Positions 43,901 to 55,734 of a stretch of 64,000 nt of DNA are shown in pieces. Every line of letters starts with the position of its first letter. Position 1 is the first letter of the stretch. Location of the stretch: the NCBI GenBank assembly GCA_032622095.1, contig CP136062.1, positions 132,141,282 through 132,205,281 of the forward strand. The letters run 5' to 3'. The translations under genes and the position numbers were made by a program. The stretch comes from Siphonodentalium dalli. Taxonomy: Eukaryota; Mollusca; Scaphopoda; Gadilida; Siphonodentaliidae. The notes below the pieces were generated by a model, which was not told where the DNA came from, did not search any database, and saw only the letters and a list, made by a program, of their open reading frames with translations.

Positions 43901-46900
43901 TATTAGTGTAATTTTCTGGTGTCGCTTAGATATTTATTGCTACTTTGATATAAATTAATAACACTATCTTGCTTTACTAGCTCATTTCACCTGTGTATGT
44001 GGTTAGGTTTCACATTTTACAGTAAAACAAAGATAAAAAATTATAATTTTCTTTAATTTCCCCAATTATATCTCTCAATTAAATTTGGAAAATCATTTTG
44101 AAATTTGGCAATTTAGAACTCAAACTGTTGGAAATTATGAACCAAATTTACCACCCCCCCCCCCCCCCCCAACAGTCTTTATGAATTAAAGCGATTCAAG
44201 GCAGTCGACGTATGTTCATGCTTAAATAACATAATTTTTTTTTTTATAAAAGTCTGCAATTCATTGTAAAACAACTTTATAGGATAGGTAAGGTGCGACT
44301 TGTAATCCACAGCTTAAAGGTACTCAATCCGATCAGACACTCCTATATTACTATTTATTTGGCTTTGGGGGAAAAAAATATTTGATTCGAGTCGAGGAAC
44401 CAACCCATAAAAGCTCAGAGTGATCAGATATCGATTTTTGAAGTTTGTTATTGCCCGAGATGTGTAATAATATGTGGCCCAGAAACACGTAGTCAAACGT
44501 AGGGTATTGGACAAAATTGCGGACGAAGATGGATAACTCTAACTCAAGTGATAATATACGGTCAAATTTCGTGATACTTTAGTGATAATACGGCCATATT
44601 TTGTTGAACAAAATATTGATAAATAACAAGTTTTTGGGAAATTTTATGCCATAGTTGACAGTGGTTAGCATTATTTTGTTGCAATAAATCGATTCAGATA
44701 ACTAAAGTGTGTTTTGAAGAAATGTTGTTGTTGTTGTATCTTGATGGTATGTGGACCGTCTGATCGGATTGAGTACCTTTAAATATGGTTTAACACTTCC
44801 TAACAAGTTTTATATAGTTTCCTCAGGGTTCCTGGGTATAAAATAATAAAGATGAACTTAAGACCCCTGTCCGCATACCACCCAATCCCGCCTCTGTTAC
44901 GAGTCTAGAGTTGCTGTAGACATCAATAACAAAATAAAACTATGGACTAATCGTGGCATGTTAAATATAGATTTCAGTGCTGCATAGGTAAACAGGAAAT
45001 AGTGCCTGGTGACTTTTGAATTCCGGCTTGCCTACATCTAAAAATTCTATGGCTTCTAATATTTTCCAACAAACTGTAATGAATGAAGAGTTTGAAAAGA
45101 TATTTAATAAAATATACGCCATTAAATATGCCACAGAGTCTTTATTTATCTGGGCAAACAACGCATAGTTACGTGAAATGTCATCGCATGCATTATAGAA
45201 GCCAATGTTAGTTTCACGTCCCATTTGTTGATTTAAGTATGTTTTATCAAGGTTTTGGGTCATGTAATAAATAGAATCTACAACTCATCCCCAGTTTATA
45301 GCGGAATTTGCAAAACTCGTCCAGTAAATTAGGTCTGGACTCATTTTGTAAATTCCGCTATATATATAAATAAACTGGGGACTCTCTATATTGCAGGTTT
45401 CAAAGGGTTAAGAGATATTCAAAGGCAAATCAATGAAATTCATGTACTTAAAGCAAAATTCAAATGGGCGCCTCCCTAACTTGCATAAGTCCATTTCAAA
45501 ATGCTATTGACTGTACTTTGGCTCAAATATATTGAGATGAAGTTTTTTTAACATGAAATATTTCTTTCCCAATATTAAAGGTCGAAGAAAATTAAGTGTC
45601 CGGTTGGTGTTGCAAGTCAGAACTTTGAAACCCCAACCTGACATTTAAATTTGTTTTACTTTGGTAAAAAATTTGCTTAAAGGCCCACTTAATTTTCGAG
45701 TAAACAGTTATTTTTTTATAGTGCCTTGATATACGGTTTTAATAACAATCTATGCCGTAAAATATGATTAAAATACTATAATTGATCACCATTTGGAACA
45801 TCTGTGTCTCATAAGGTGCCCATAGAGTAATAGAAATAGCTGATATCATAAAATCATTTCCCCCGTTATGGCTCCCAGAATGCAAAAGAATCAAACTAGT
45901 TTATTTTCAATAGAAGGGGAATAGCTCTATATCTAAATATATATAGAGTATATCCCTTCCATTGAAAATAATCGACTGTGCAGAAACTTTAGCACAGAAG
46001 AGATGTTGATATCTCATGTTCACAGTTTATTACAATGAAAATACAATATTTGGAGCTTCAATCCTCTTTCAAATGGTATATAATATGACATATATTTTAT
46101 ATGTGATCTGGGGGTTTTAAAATTAAGTGGGCCTTTAAGTTGCGGAACTTAATTACTGTCAAGAAATCCATATTCCCGTTACAGCTGCAAGAGAAGTACA
46201 CAGTTGGTAGAAGACAGTTTGGAATGTCAGAAGATCTCATAAAGAAAATTGTACGGGGCTGCCAGTCTTGTCACGGTAACTCAGAATTTAGACAGGAGCC
46301 AGGTACATTCAGATTATTACTCCTATGTTTACATTTATGTGAATACAGGTCCCATTACTAGTATAGAACACTATATTAACATAGGTCTGAAAAGGAGATG
46401 CTTCCTCCAAACTTTTGCATGAAAAAGTAAATTTTGACTCATACTTCAACTTTCAAATATCTTGCATCAAATATGGTCAATTGATCCCAAGACTAAGGAT
46501 TCTGAAGATATAATAATTTCATTGCTGATTTGGTAAATTTTCCCTCTAGAAGACAACAATTATCATGCAACTGCCACTGACTTGCATCAATGTGAATACG
46601 AGTACGAGTATTAATTTGACATCAATTGTCCAGAAAATCTGGTGTGTTAAAACTAAGTTGGTTGGGCTAATTATCAGATTCCCTATTGAGTCAAATTCAG
46701 AGAAGAATGTCAACAGAACTGTAACTGTAACTGGAAGTCATTCACAGTAACATGCATTCATACCGTAATCACACCTGTCCTTTCAGCAGGCCTGCAAATT
46801 TGAGGCGAACGACCGCTCAGTTCATCTGGAGGTTATCTAAAATGTAAATGCCGCAAACGAAAAACTGGTTGTGCCAAAGTTTTATAAATGCAGGTCTCGC

Positions 46901-49900
46901 AATAACTAATTCTCACCTAAATTTTTGCTCAATCAAGTCCCAAAATGAGACATTCAATTTTATTACATTAGTTCAACTGTTGTAGCAGGGTGTAGTGACT
47001 ATAACAGTTTGTGTAACTCTCCTGCTAACCTATGGTATGGGTTACCTCATATAAGCACAATCGAGGCGAATGAAAAATAGGTTACACATAATTTTGAAAC
47101 CTGCAGGCTTGTTTCAGTTACTTTTATACACAGTAATGCCCTAAATAATCGTTTCCTTAACCAGAGCAGAATTATGGGTAACTTTTCAGGGGTTTAGTCG
47201 GAAATATGGCTTGTTGCCATTCATCGGAAAGCCATATTTCCGACTAAATCCTGAAAAGTTACCCATAATTCTGCTGTGGTTAAGGAGTCGATTATTTATG
47301 GCATTACCAGGCATTACTGTACATTTTTAACAGATTGTTTTCATTGTGACAAACAACTGACAAAAAATTAAAATTCTTACGATATATCTTTCAGGTGAGA
47401 AGATAATAGCAACAATCATAAAGCCAATATTAGATGCATCACAGTCAGATATAGAAATAAAGTCATCAGATGAAAATGTTACAGGCCAATCATCAGATAT
47501 GAAGTCAACAGATGTTAAGATGACAGAAGTATCAAGTTCAACACTGAAGCAAGTCTGCATTGTTAAAGTTGTACCAGGAGGTGGAGTACAGTTCGCATAT
47601 CCGCTGCCGAGGGCGATTACATCCGCACTAAACATTCCTTCTATTGTACCACAGACCAGTGTCACCACCAGTACTCCATTTGTTATTCCGTCGTCGGCTC
47701 TACAACAAATTAATAGTATGATTCTGAAATTCTCACCGATTACCTCTTCGTCAACTTCATTGACTACAACATCAACAACACCATCTATTATTATCAAACC
47801 CCTTCAGGTAGTGACGTCGCAAGGCAATCAAACTATGAAGTTGTTAGTTCCAAAAGTCACAATCTCAGCTGCTTCAAACGTCAGAACAGGAAAACTAAAC
47901 AGTTCAAAATGGGAGAAAAAGGAAGACAAGAAAAACAAAAAAAGATCACCAGTAAGTGTGTTACCAACACCAACAACAAGCTCTCTGCCAATAATAGCCA
48001 AAGCAAATCTTCCAAGTGCAACAGAAACATCAAGCAGTGCAATAGGCAATACAAATGTTAAACAGGTTGATTTGCCCATGAATGAGAAGAAGGAAGCCAT
48101 TTTTCAGACTCCATATTGTCCCAGTCCTGCATCTGTTAACGAGTTAATAAGTAGTCTTGTTGAAAAGTTTTTCTATGACACAGACGAACCTAATGAGAAT
48201 GAAGTCAAGGAAGGGTCGCTTATTGATGGGGATATGGAAGTGGACGGAGAAATTACTGACGTCACTCCTGGAATCAAGCCTCCAATGGGGATACTTGGCA
48301 TCAAAAAAGATCTCCCTTCTTCAATCAAGTGGAATCATCCAACAGGTATTAAATGTTTTATGCCTGTACATTCTGTTTGCCTGTCTGAGTATGGTACTCA
48401 GATATTGTAGCCACGGGACTGTCAGATGTCATTAATATTGGTACGGATATTCACCACATAGACTTTAACCCTTCCAAGACTGGAGATACCCAATTTTTTT
48501 TTAGAAAACCCTGTGCTATTACATTCTCTTATATATGCGAGGCTCCCTATGGGAGATATAAGAGAATGCATTGGCCTAACAATATTTACCATGACTTTGT
48601 AAGCAAGTGCATTCTCTTATATATGCTAGGCTCCCTATGGGAGACTCGCATTATAAATAAGAGAATGCACCAGCACATAATATTTAATGCTGCACCAGTG
48701 CAGCTCCCTTCATGAAAGGGCTTTAAATGGAGTGTCAAATAGTGTTGTTTTCATTTTCTGTACTAGAGTATCCTTGTTTGAGTTGGGAGACTTCACCTTC
48801 TGTTTGATTGAATATGTTAACATTTATAGCTCTTGTATATAGTGCATTTTATGCAACTCTGCGTTTGCAATTGGTCTTATATTAACCCTTTGAGTGCCAG
48901 GTCGGATTTTTGTATCAACCCATATACCCTGTGCCAATGCTTTCTCTTATATATGCGAGTCGACCATAGGTCGCCTCTCATATATAAGAGAATGCATTGG
49001 CCTAACAATATTTTTTTTTTTTACAATTTTTTACAATTTTAATAATTTATTCTTATATTCTTTAACAGACTTATTTTGTAGGTTTAGGGCCGATGAGATC
49101 GGCCCCTGGCACTCAAAGGGTTAAAGGTCAGTCCAGTCAAATCATCCATGCAGTTGTTTGAAACTATTAAAAGAAAAAGCAAATAAAGAATTATGTTGAA
49201 CAGAGAACCATTTATTGTCCTATGAATCTCATTGCTGAAGTACATGTATGTTAAGAAGGCACCCCATTTGTAAATTTTCAAAATATCTCAATTTTAAACT
49301 ATCAATTTGAAGGAAAAAACATTATCCTTTAATATAACTAATATATGCTATATAGAGAGTAATCACTTGATTGAACTGGTGACAAGAAATAATTCATGAA
49401 AGGCAGGGACATTTTACAAACACGAGAATGTGCTCGAGTGTTTTACAAGTCGCTGCCCTGAATGAATTATTTCACATCACCAGTTCAAATCAAGTGATAA
49501 TTCTGTTTTTTATATTCTACTGTACATAAATACATAAACATCTGATTTACCAGAAAATCAAATAATACCGCCATTATTCCCATGAATCATAAATTTTGAT
49601 AGCGAGTATGAATACATATCGCGCAAATTAAAGTGACATAATTCACTAGTTAAATTATCGTTTATAATCACTTGAGAAATCAAGGTAAATCACACATGCT
49701 AGGAATGTAACAACACCTTTTTACCCCAACAATATCAGATATGTTCTAATCATGTAAAAAAAAAGTGGTTCAAAACACGCACATTATTCAGCTTAGGAAT
49801 CCAACTAGGGTCTGTATACTCTCTGAAATCATGACTGTCTGTGAGAATATAAATCAAACATTTTCATTGCATAAATTTCAGTTTTTTGGTAGATAGATAA

Positions 49901-52900
49901 GATAAAAGATAGGATAGATCAGATAAATTTTATTTAAAGGTTGGAGGTATGAACATTATACATACACAAGCTCTGAAGAGCTTTTGACCGATGACTGAAA
50001 ACAATTCATATATAATTTAAACACACTTGTAATCATTTGAAAATTATACAATTAAGTAAAATAAGTTATCCCATATTTTAAAATACCTAATTGTTAAAAG
50101 TTAAATTTGATTTTCAATTAATTAAAATAGCTATTAAATATATAATGAAAAACACACCAGATAATTTCATCTGCCACTACCAGTTAAAAGAAAAAGAATT
50201 TAGAATTTGCTTGAATTTCATATTTCTGAGGTTTTGGAATGCTTTCAAATGGCTAACCAAAAATGATAATCTCCGATAATAATTTAAATGAAATGTTTAA
50301 GGGGTTGTGGTATTTACCTTTATTTAATAATTCATAGTTAAAATGGGCTGGTTGGAGCCTGGATGTGCCTGTATGGGGTTCAGTGGCTCCATTTGCCACC
50401 TACTCCAATCCAGTAGTTTGGAGACTCCCTCAACCCCCTGATAGCATGTAGTATTATGTCAGAAAAATAGGCTGCTATCCACACACACTGCAACGGCAAT
50501 CCAGGCCATCACAGGACATAATCAAAGATATAAAATGATTAAAGTTTGATTGCATCCTGATATGTTCTGGAAGCCCATTCCAGAGGGTGCGAGTAGCATA
50601 TTTGAAGGACCTATTACCATATGTCACAAGATTAAATCTGGGTTCCTCTGAAATTGGATACCAACTACTATAAATATGGTGTTCTTCCAGCAAACTAAAT
50701 CATGTAAGCATATAGGTGACATTTAAAAGTTTATGTTTCAATAGCCATGGTCCTTAGTCTTCGCACTTTAAGGGATGGTACCTTGGCTTTGAGGAGGAGG
50801 TCTTATTAGGATGAGTTGTAATCATTAGTATTATAGTACCATAGCATACAATGTAGTAGAATGTACATTGGTTATAAAGGAGAATTGTTTTTTCCTTCAA
50901 ATTGATAGTTTGAGATTTTTTGAAAATTCATGAATGCGGCACCTCCTTATTGACCTTAATCCATGTACTTGTATAGAGCTATGACTCTGCAAGACTTGAG
51001 ATAAGTAATCAATTAAATGCTCAATGATAGTTTTTGAAATTTCAGAAGAAATTTCAGACAAAACGAACATTTACAAAAGGCTACTAGCCGTTCTAGGTGA
51101 TGCCAGAATTGATCTGAAGAAGTCAATTTTGAATAATAAATCTTCGTATGAGAGATTGAAGAGAAGTGAGTATGAAGACACCACAATTATACAGTATACA
51201 TGAGAGATGGGATGGGAGCTATAAAATTGTTCCGAATTTCGATGAAAAACATGGCTGCCAGCAGCCATCTTGGATTTCAAATTTGAATCCATCGGCATGC
51301 CCTACAGCCCGTATTTATGGCCGTATCATTTTTAAATTTTGCAGGCATGATTGTGATCAACTGTAGATGGGAGCTATCGAATTTGAACAATTTTCGATGA
51401 AAAACTTGGCTGTCGGCAGCCATCTTGGATTTAATCTTTGCATGACTAAATCCTTTGGCACACCCTACAAACCACATCCCTCATCTGATCATCACCAAAC
51501 TTCATATGGATCTTCAGGGTGACCTCTAGATGGGAGTCTCCTATTTTGATCAAAATTTGTTGAAAAACATGGCTGCCAGCGGCCAACTTGGAATTTACTC
51601 ATTGTATGACTAAATCCTTCGGCACACCCTACAGGCCACATCCCTCATCCTATTGTCACCAAACTTCATAGGATCTTCGGGGTGACCTCTGGATGAGTGC
51701 ATCCTATTTCGACAAAAATTTGTTAAAATACATGGCGACTAGCAGCCATCTTGGATTTCAAATTTGATGTGCTTAGTAACGTTTGTATTTCGGTCACGCA
51801 TAACCATTAGTCATTTGTGTGCATAAACGCTGTATTATGTGCATTATAACTCTGTCTACAGGTGTCTGATATAAATCAATGGTTTTTGTAGCTCACACAA
51901 ATTTTACCAGGGTAAAATGTCACCCAATCACCAAGGCCACCCCTTAATAATAATAACAGGTCAGCCGACCACAGTGTCCCCCGACAATGTGACAAGTCGA
52001 TGGCGCTTTGTTAAAGAAATTAAAAAAAATGTTGACATTTTCTAAGTCAAAAAGGGTTAATAACTCTGTCAAAAAATAATTTGTCCGTCATCTATATACA
52101 TGTTGCATATCTTCAATATATGGGCAACAATATTCTGAAGTTTCATATCTCTGGGATGAAAACTGTAGGAGGAGATGATTACACCATGAAGGTACTCAAA
52201 AGTGTGACGGAGCCCGTTTCTATAGTCCCCCGAAAATAAATTTTTCGGGGGACAATTATTGAAAAAATATATCACTCAGTGTCAGAGCTAGATATACATC
52301 ACTTTGCATGGATCTATAATCACATTGCAATTGCATTGAACCATATATATAAGAATATTTTGTGATCGTCAGATTTGACTGACACCCCAGTTTATACGGC
52401 CATTTTTCGACTTAGAATTTGACTGCATTTTGGCATTTAAATTAAGGGTTTATCAGATATTCTATGTAAGCTCAAATTATTTTATTTTGCGGTAGTACAA
52501 TGCAAAATGGATAAAGGGCGTATTTTGCCACGCCCTAGCGATGCTCTTGTTACTATTAATAATATCATGAAAACTAAGGAATCAAGTGTCAGTGACACAG
52601 CATATCATCATCATCATAATAATTTGGAACAAGTCATTCGACTTTTAGTTCCAATATGCAAATTTAACATGTTTTCATTGTCGGTCACAATTTATGAGTA
52701 GAACTGGTACTTCAAATCTTAGTGGTAATATTGTAATCAGTGGAAGTATGGGGGGGGGGGGGAGCATGTGAAAATAATTGGACAGAACTCATATTCGAAC
52801 TTGGCCTGTAGTTTTAGATGGGAAACACATACCAGCTTTGGTTTATATCAAATGAAAGTGTCAATGACACTGTAGCTCAACTTGGAAAGGGAATAATTTC

Positions 52901-55734
52901 ATGTGTTACAGTCAATGGAGTGATTTGGAATGTGGAAAGTTGAAAGGCCAAGTTATGCAAAGAGTAAAATCCAAGATGGCCACTGGCAGCCATGTTTTTT
53001 TGCTGAATGACCCCAAAAAGACTCGTTCCCATTTACATGTCATTGTTAACATCCATCACAAATTTCATGATGATCCGACAAAAGATAAGACCTGTAGCCT
53101 GTGTCAAAGGATTTAGTCAAAAGAGTAAAATCCAAGATGGCTGCTGGTGGCCATGTTTTATGGCCAATTGACCCCAAAATGACTCGTTCCCATCTACATG
53201 TCAATGTCAACAGCCGAGACAAATTTCATAATGATCCGACCAAAGGTAGGACCTGCAGCCTGTGCCAAAGGATTATCATACAAAGAGTAAAATCCAAAAT
53301 GGCTGCTGGCGGCCATGTTTTATTGCTTAATGACCCCAAAATGACTCGTTCCCATCTACATGTCAATGTCAACAGCCGAGACAAATTTCATAATGATCCG
53401 ACCAAAGGTAGGACCTGCAGCCTGTGCCAAAGGATTATCATACAAAGAGTAAAATCCAAAATGGCTGCTGGCGGCCATGTTTTATTGCTTAATGACCCCA
53501 AAATGACTCGTTCCCATCTACATGTCAATGTCAACAGCCATGACAAATCTCATAATGATCCGACCAAAGGTACGACCTGTAGCACGTGCCAAAGGATTTA
53601 GTCATGCAAAGAGTAAAATCCAAGATGGCTTTGGCGGCCATGTTTTTTGGGCGAACGACCCCAAAATGACTCGTTCCCATCTACATGTCAATATTAACAT
53701 CCATGACAAATTTCATGATGATCAGATGAAGAGTACGACCTGTAGCCCGTGCTAATGGATTGAATTTTTGAAATCAAAGATGGCCACTGGCGGCCATGTT
53801 TTTTTGCCAAATGAACCCAAAATGACTCGTTCCCATCTACATGTCATTGTTAACATCCATGACAAATTTCATGAAGATCCGACCAAAGCCATGACCTGTA
53901 GCCCGCGCCAAAGGATTTAGTCATGCAAAGAGTAAAATCCAAGATGGCTGCTGGCGGTCATGTTTTTTTGCTGAATGACCCCAAAATGACTCGTTCCCTT
54001 CTACATCTTAATGTCAACAGCCATGACAAATCTCATAATGATCCGACCAAAGGTATGACCTGTAGCACGTGTCAAAGGATTTAGTCATGCAAAGAGTAAA
54101 ATCCAAGATGGCTGCTGGTGGCCATGTTATTTGGGCGAACGACCTCAAAATGACTCGTTCCCATCTACATGTCAATATTAACATCCATGACAAATTTTAT
54201 GATGATCAGACGAAGAGTATGACCTGTAGCCTGTGCTAATGGATTGAATTTTGAAATCAAAGATGGCCACTGACGGCCATGTTTTTTTGCCAAATGAACC
54301 CCAAAATGACTCGTTTCCCATCTACATGTCATTGTTAACATCCATGACAAATTTCATGAAGATCGGACCAAAGCTACGACCTGTAGCCCGTGCCAAAGGA
54401 TTTAGTCATGCAAAGAGTAAAATCCAAGATGGCTGCTGGCGGCCATGTTTTTGGCCGAACGACCCCAAAATGATTCGTTCTCATCTACATGTCAATATTA
54501 ACATCCATGACAAATTTCATGATGATCAGACGAACAGTACGACATGTAGACCGCACCAATGGATTTAATTTTGAAATCAAAGATGGCCACCAGGGGCCAT
54601 GTTTTTTGGCCGAATGACCTCAAAATGACTCGTTCCCATCTACATGTCAATGTCAACATTCATGACAAATTTCATAAAGATCAGACCAAAGGTACGACCT
54701 GTAGCCAGCGCCAAAGGAAATTGTTGACGGACACAGACGCACGCACACATGGACGACGGACGCCAACCCATGGCAATAGCTCAAACTTACAAAGTAAGTT
54801 GAGTTAAAAATGGGCGGAGCAAACCCATATTGGAACTTGACCTGTATATAGGGCTGATAAAACTCACATACCAAATTTAGTTCAGATATGATCACACAAA
54901 CTGAAGTTATCATCCGGAAACCAGAAAATTACAAGATTCTAAGTAAAAAAAGGGCCATAACTCTCGCAAAAATGGGCGGAGCAAACCCATATTGGAACTT
55001 GATCGAGACTTTCTCATATGAAAGACACATACAAGTTTAATAAAATTCTGCCATATACTATTCAAGTTATCATCCAGACAACAAAATAATCAGTAAATTC
55101 TAAGTCTAAAAAACTCTGACAGAAATGGTTCTCAACATCCAAGGGGTTAATACAAATAGACTCAAAAACAAAATAATGCCTTGGGTGAATTCAAATCTAC
55201 GTTCTTGGGTACATTCACAAATGGCAAGTTGCCAAGACATACTATCCACACTTGAGTGTTCTCGGTCTGTTCTCGGTGCGCGAATCTCAAGAATAGTTCA
55301 CATCTGTGATCTTATCATTTGGAAATACCCAAGAATACTCCCACTGTTCTTGGAGGCATTATTTTATTTACAAGTCTATTATTCATATTTTGACGTCTGC
55401 TAATATTTGGCATATACAGTAATGCCCTAAATAATCGACTCCTTAACCACAGCAGAATTATGGGTAATTTTTCAGGATTTAGTCAGATGAATGGCAACAA
55501 GCCATATATCCAACAAAATCCTGAAAAATTACCCATAATTATGCTGTGGCTAAGGAGTTGATTATTTAGGGCATTATTGTACCTTGTGTTCTAACTACTG
55601 GATATTATATCTTTTCAGAAATGTCCTATGCAGATGATCTCATCAAAACAGCGAAACGTAGAATTTTCTTGGAAGGAGTAAGATTGTCCATTGCCAAAAA
55701 TAGTCCTAAGACAACAGAAAGTGAACCAAATTAG
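37633..55734 (+). CDS. Unnamed gene: integrase-like H2C2 zinc module + Ser/Thr-rich region (5 exons, 547 aa)
   Basis: Exons: 37633-37971, 46185-46302, 47395-48345, 51046-51165 and 55619-55734 (stop TAG 55732-55734). Every junction is GT-AG and phases match (0, 1, 1, 1), giving 547 codons plus stop. Residues ~75-142 look like an integrase-type H2C2 zinc-binding segment: His91 (KVKEIHRN), His104 (GYRHISFTKTLVK), then EKYTVGRRQFGM and KKIVRGCQSC (Cys139, Cys142). Exon 3 encodes a long Ser/Thr/Pro/Val-rich, probably disordered region (STSLTTTSTTPSIIIKP) with a basic patch KKEDKKNKKRSP and an acidic end. The last two exons give a helical tail (KRLLAVLGDARIDLKKSI; DLIKTAKRRIFLEGVRLS). A nuclear role is plausible. 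I recognise no named orthologue. The 8.2-kb first intron is the weakest link. Confidence 0.65.
38311..38790. mobile_element. Fold-back element, family B (copy 2)
   Basis: Mirrored ends AGGTACTCAACCCG and CGGGTTGAGTACCT; TTAA remains on the right (38791-38794) and the left site has decayed to ATAA. Both arms carry the ATTTGATTCGAGTCGAGGAA word. It interrupts a family E remnant. Confidence 0.8.
39612..40657. mobile_element. TA-flanked element, CTCTCGGGCTCCAAATAA ends (family E)
   Basis: The left end CTCTCGGGCTCCAAATAAAC mirrors the right end GTTTATTTGGAGCCCGAGAG, with TA on both sides. CACGTTTATT and CTTATTTGGGTCTGCACG recur near both ends in both orientations. 1,046 bp; no recognisable transposase. 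Remnants at 38158-38240, 38835-38900 and 39120-39185 flank it. Confidence 0.8.
41654..41830. mobile_element. Short TA-flanked element, family E relative
   Basis: Ends CTCTTGGGTGCCAAATACAC and CACGTTTATTTGGCACCTGAGAG are mirrored inside TA. The opposite arm of the host repeat (41098-41130) shows the uninterrupted site, so the insertion is visible directly. 177 bp. Confidence 0.8.
41899..43299. mobile_element. Element with many ACGGTAAAGAC words
   Basis: Imperfect ends CGATTTTCACAAATAGGGTC and GCCCCTTTCTGTGAAAATG are each followed inward by AACGGTAAAGACAT. The word, or close forms (GTCTTTACCGTTAT, GTCCACTCCGTTAT, GTCTTCACCGTTAT), occurs about 14 times in both orientations across 1.4 kb. No open reading frame. 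This could be an array of transposase-binding sites. Confidence 0.6.
44155..44170. repeat. Poly-C tract
   Basis: About sixteen consecutive C residues; a mononucleotide run likely to vary in length. A poly-G run of about twelve lies at 52750-52762. Confidence 0.9.
44318..44778. mobile_element. TTAA-flanked fold-back element, family B (copy 3)
   Basis: Ends AGGTACTCAATCCGATCAGA and TCTGATCGGATTGAGTACCT are perfect mirrors; TTAA on both sides (44314-44317, 44779-44782). Confidence 0.88.
45681..46134. mobile_element. TTAA-flanked element with AGGCCCACTTAATTTT ends
   Basis: A perfect 16-bp end pair (AGGCCCACTTAATTTT / AAAATTAAGTGGGCCT) is bracketed by TTAA at 45677-45680 and 46135-46138. A second inverted pair lies at 45909-45970 (ATTTTCAATAGAAGGG / CCCTTCCATTGAAAAT). 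It ends 50 bp before an exon. A remnant of the same end is at 38094-38115. Confidence 0.85.
46185..46302 (+). CDS. H2C2 gene exon 2 (Cys pair of the zinc module)
   Basis: Acceptor CCCGTTACAG ends at 46184; donor CCAG|GTACAT follows 46302. It encodes LQEKYTVGRRQFGMSEDLIK then KIVRGCQSCHGNSEF. Ends in phase 1, matching exon 3. Confidence 0.65.
47131..47319. mobile_element. Hairpin MITE, family A
   Basis: Ends CAGTAATGCCCTAAATAATC and GGCATTACTG lie inside TA; the right end has a duplicated GGCATTACCA before the final GGCATTACTG. It lies 75 bp before exon 3 of the H2C2 gene. Confidence 0.75.
47395..48345 (+). CDS. H2C2 gene exon 3 (Ser/Thr-rich)
   Basis: Acceptor TATCTTTCAG ends at 47394; donor ACAG|GTATTA. 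About 317 codons open in the phase dictated by exon 2. It is low-complexity, rich in S, T, P, V and I, with a basic stretch KWEKKEDKKNKKRS and an acidic stretch DGDMEVDGEITDV near its end. Confidence 0.75.
48465..48726. mobile_element. TTAA double-hairpin element, family C
   Basis: It starts TTAACCCTTCCAAGACTGGA and ends CATGAAAGGGCTTTAA. Two hairpins with GGCTCCCTATGGGAG centres lie between. Confidence 0.7.
48882..49124. mobile_element. TTAA hairpin element, family C variant with GAGTGCCAGG ends
   Basis: Ends TTAACCCTTTGAGTGCCAGG and CCTGGCACTCAAAGGGTTAA are perfect 20-bp mirrors. One complete TGCGAGTCGACCATAGGTCG hairpin lies inside; the second half is replaced by a T-rich stretch. Confidence 0.85.
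49358..49503. repeat. Imperfect palindrome
   Basis: ATCACTTGATTGAACTGGTG and AATAATTCATGAAAGGCAGG mirror CTGCCCTGAATGAATTATTT and CACCAGTTCAAATCAAGTGA around a TGTGCTCGAGTG-like centre. A fold-back element without clear target duplication. Confidence 0.6.
49895..50750 (-). pseudogene. LINE 3' fragment (end of a reverse transcriptase ORF)
   Basis: Minus strand, 50693-50490 encodes RSFKYATRTLWNGLPEHIRM, the motif found near the C-terminus of many LINE reverse transcriptases. AT-rich 3' sequence and a tail of ATCT/ATCC repeats follow at 49890-49930. The rest of the LINE is missing. Confidence 0.65.
51046..51165 (+). CDS. H2C2 gene exon 4
   Basis: Acceptor TGAAATTTCAG ends at 51045; donor AGAA|GTGAGT. 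It encodes EEISDKTNIYKRLLAVLGDA followed by RIDLKKSILNNKSS, predicted helical. Phase 1 at both ends. Confidence 0.65.
51200..51775 (-). repeat. Pearl-like units, inverse orientation, no clear ends
   Basis: Three to four diverged units carry CATGGCTGCCAGCAGCCATC, ACTAAATCCTTTGGCACACC and ACCACATCCCTCATCTGATC, complements of words in the plus-oriented copies. It lies just after exon 4 of the H2C2 gene. Confidence 0.6.
52850..54811 (+). mobile_element. Pearl-like element with eleven 156-164-bp tandem units
   Basis: Left end AAATGAAAGTGTCAATGACA then TGTAGCTCAACTTGG; right end CCATGGCAATAGCTCAAACT then AAGTAAGTTGAGTTAAAAAT, so AGCTCAACTT/AAGTTGAG form short inverted ends. Between 52960 and 54716 the word GACTCGTTCCCATCTACATG (with variants) recurs eleven times. 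Where the spacing is exactly 162 (53181, 53343, 53505) the reading frame stays open for 166 codons, which is a periodicity artefact rather than a gene. It resembles bivalve pearl elements. Confidence 0.8.
55417..55579. mobile_element. Hairpin MITE, family A
   Basis: Ends CAGTAATGCCCTAAATAATC and GATTATTTAGGGCATTATTG lie inside TA. It stops 39 bp before exon 5 of the H2C2 gene. Confidence 0.75.
55619..55734 (+). CDS. H2C2 gene exon 5 (terminal)
   Basis: Acceptor ATCTTTTCAG ends at 55618. It encodes MSYADDLIKTAKRRIFLEGV followed by RLSIAKNSPKTTESEPN and TAG. The short polar end looks like a genuine C-terminus. Confidence 0.68.

Noticed and set aside
47327-47797. 156-codon minus-strand ORF opposite the Ser/Thr-rich exon
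   Set aside because: It is the complement of a low-complexity coding exon (Ser/Thr codons read as Val/Asp/Glu). No motifs or splice support.
53101-53601. 166-codon ORF with three perfect protein repeats
   Set aside because: It arises because tandem DNA units there are 162 bp, a multiple of three. The words are shared with non-coding copies elsewhere, and neighbouring units of other lengths break the frame.
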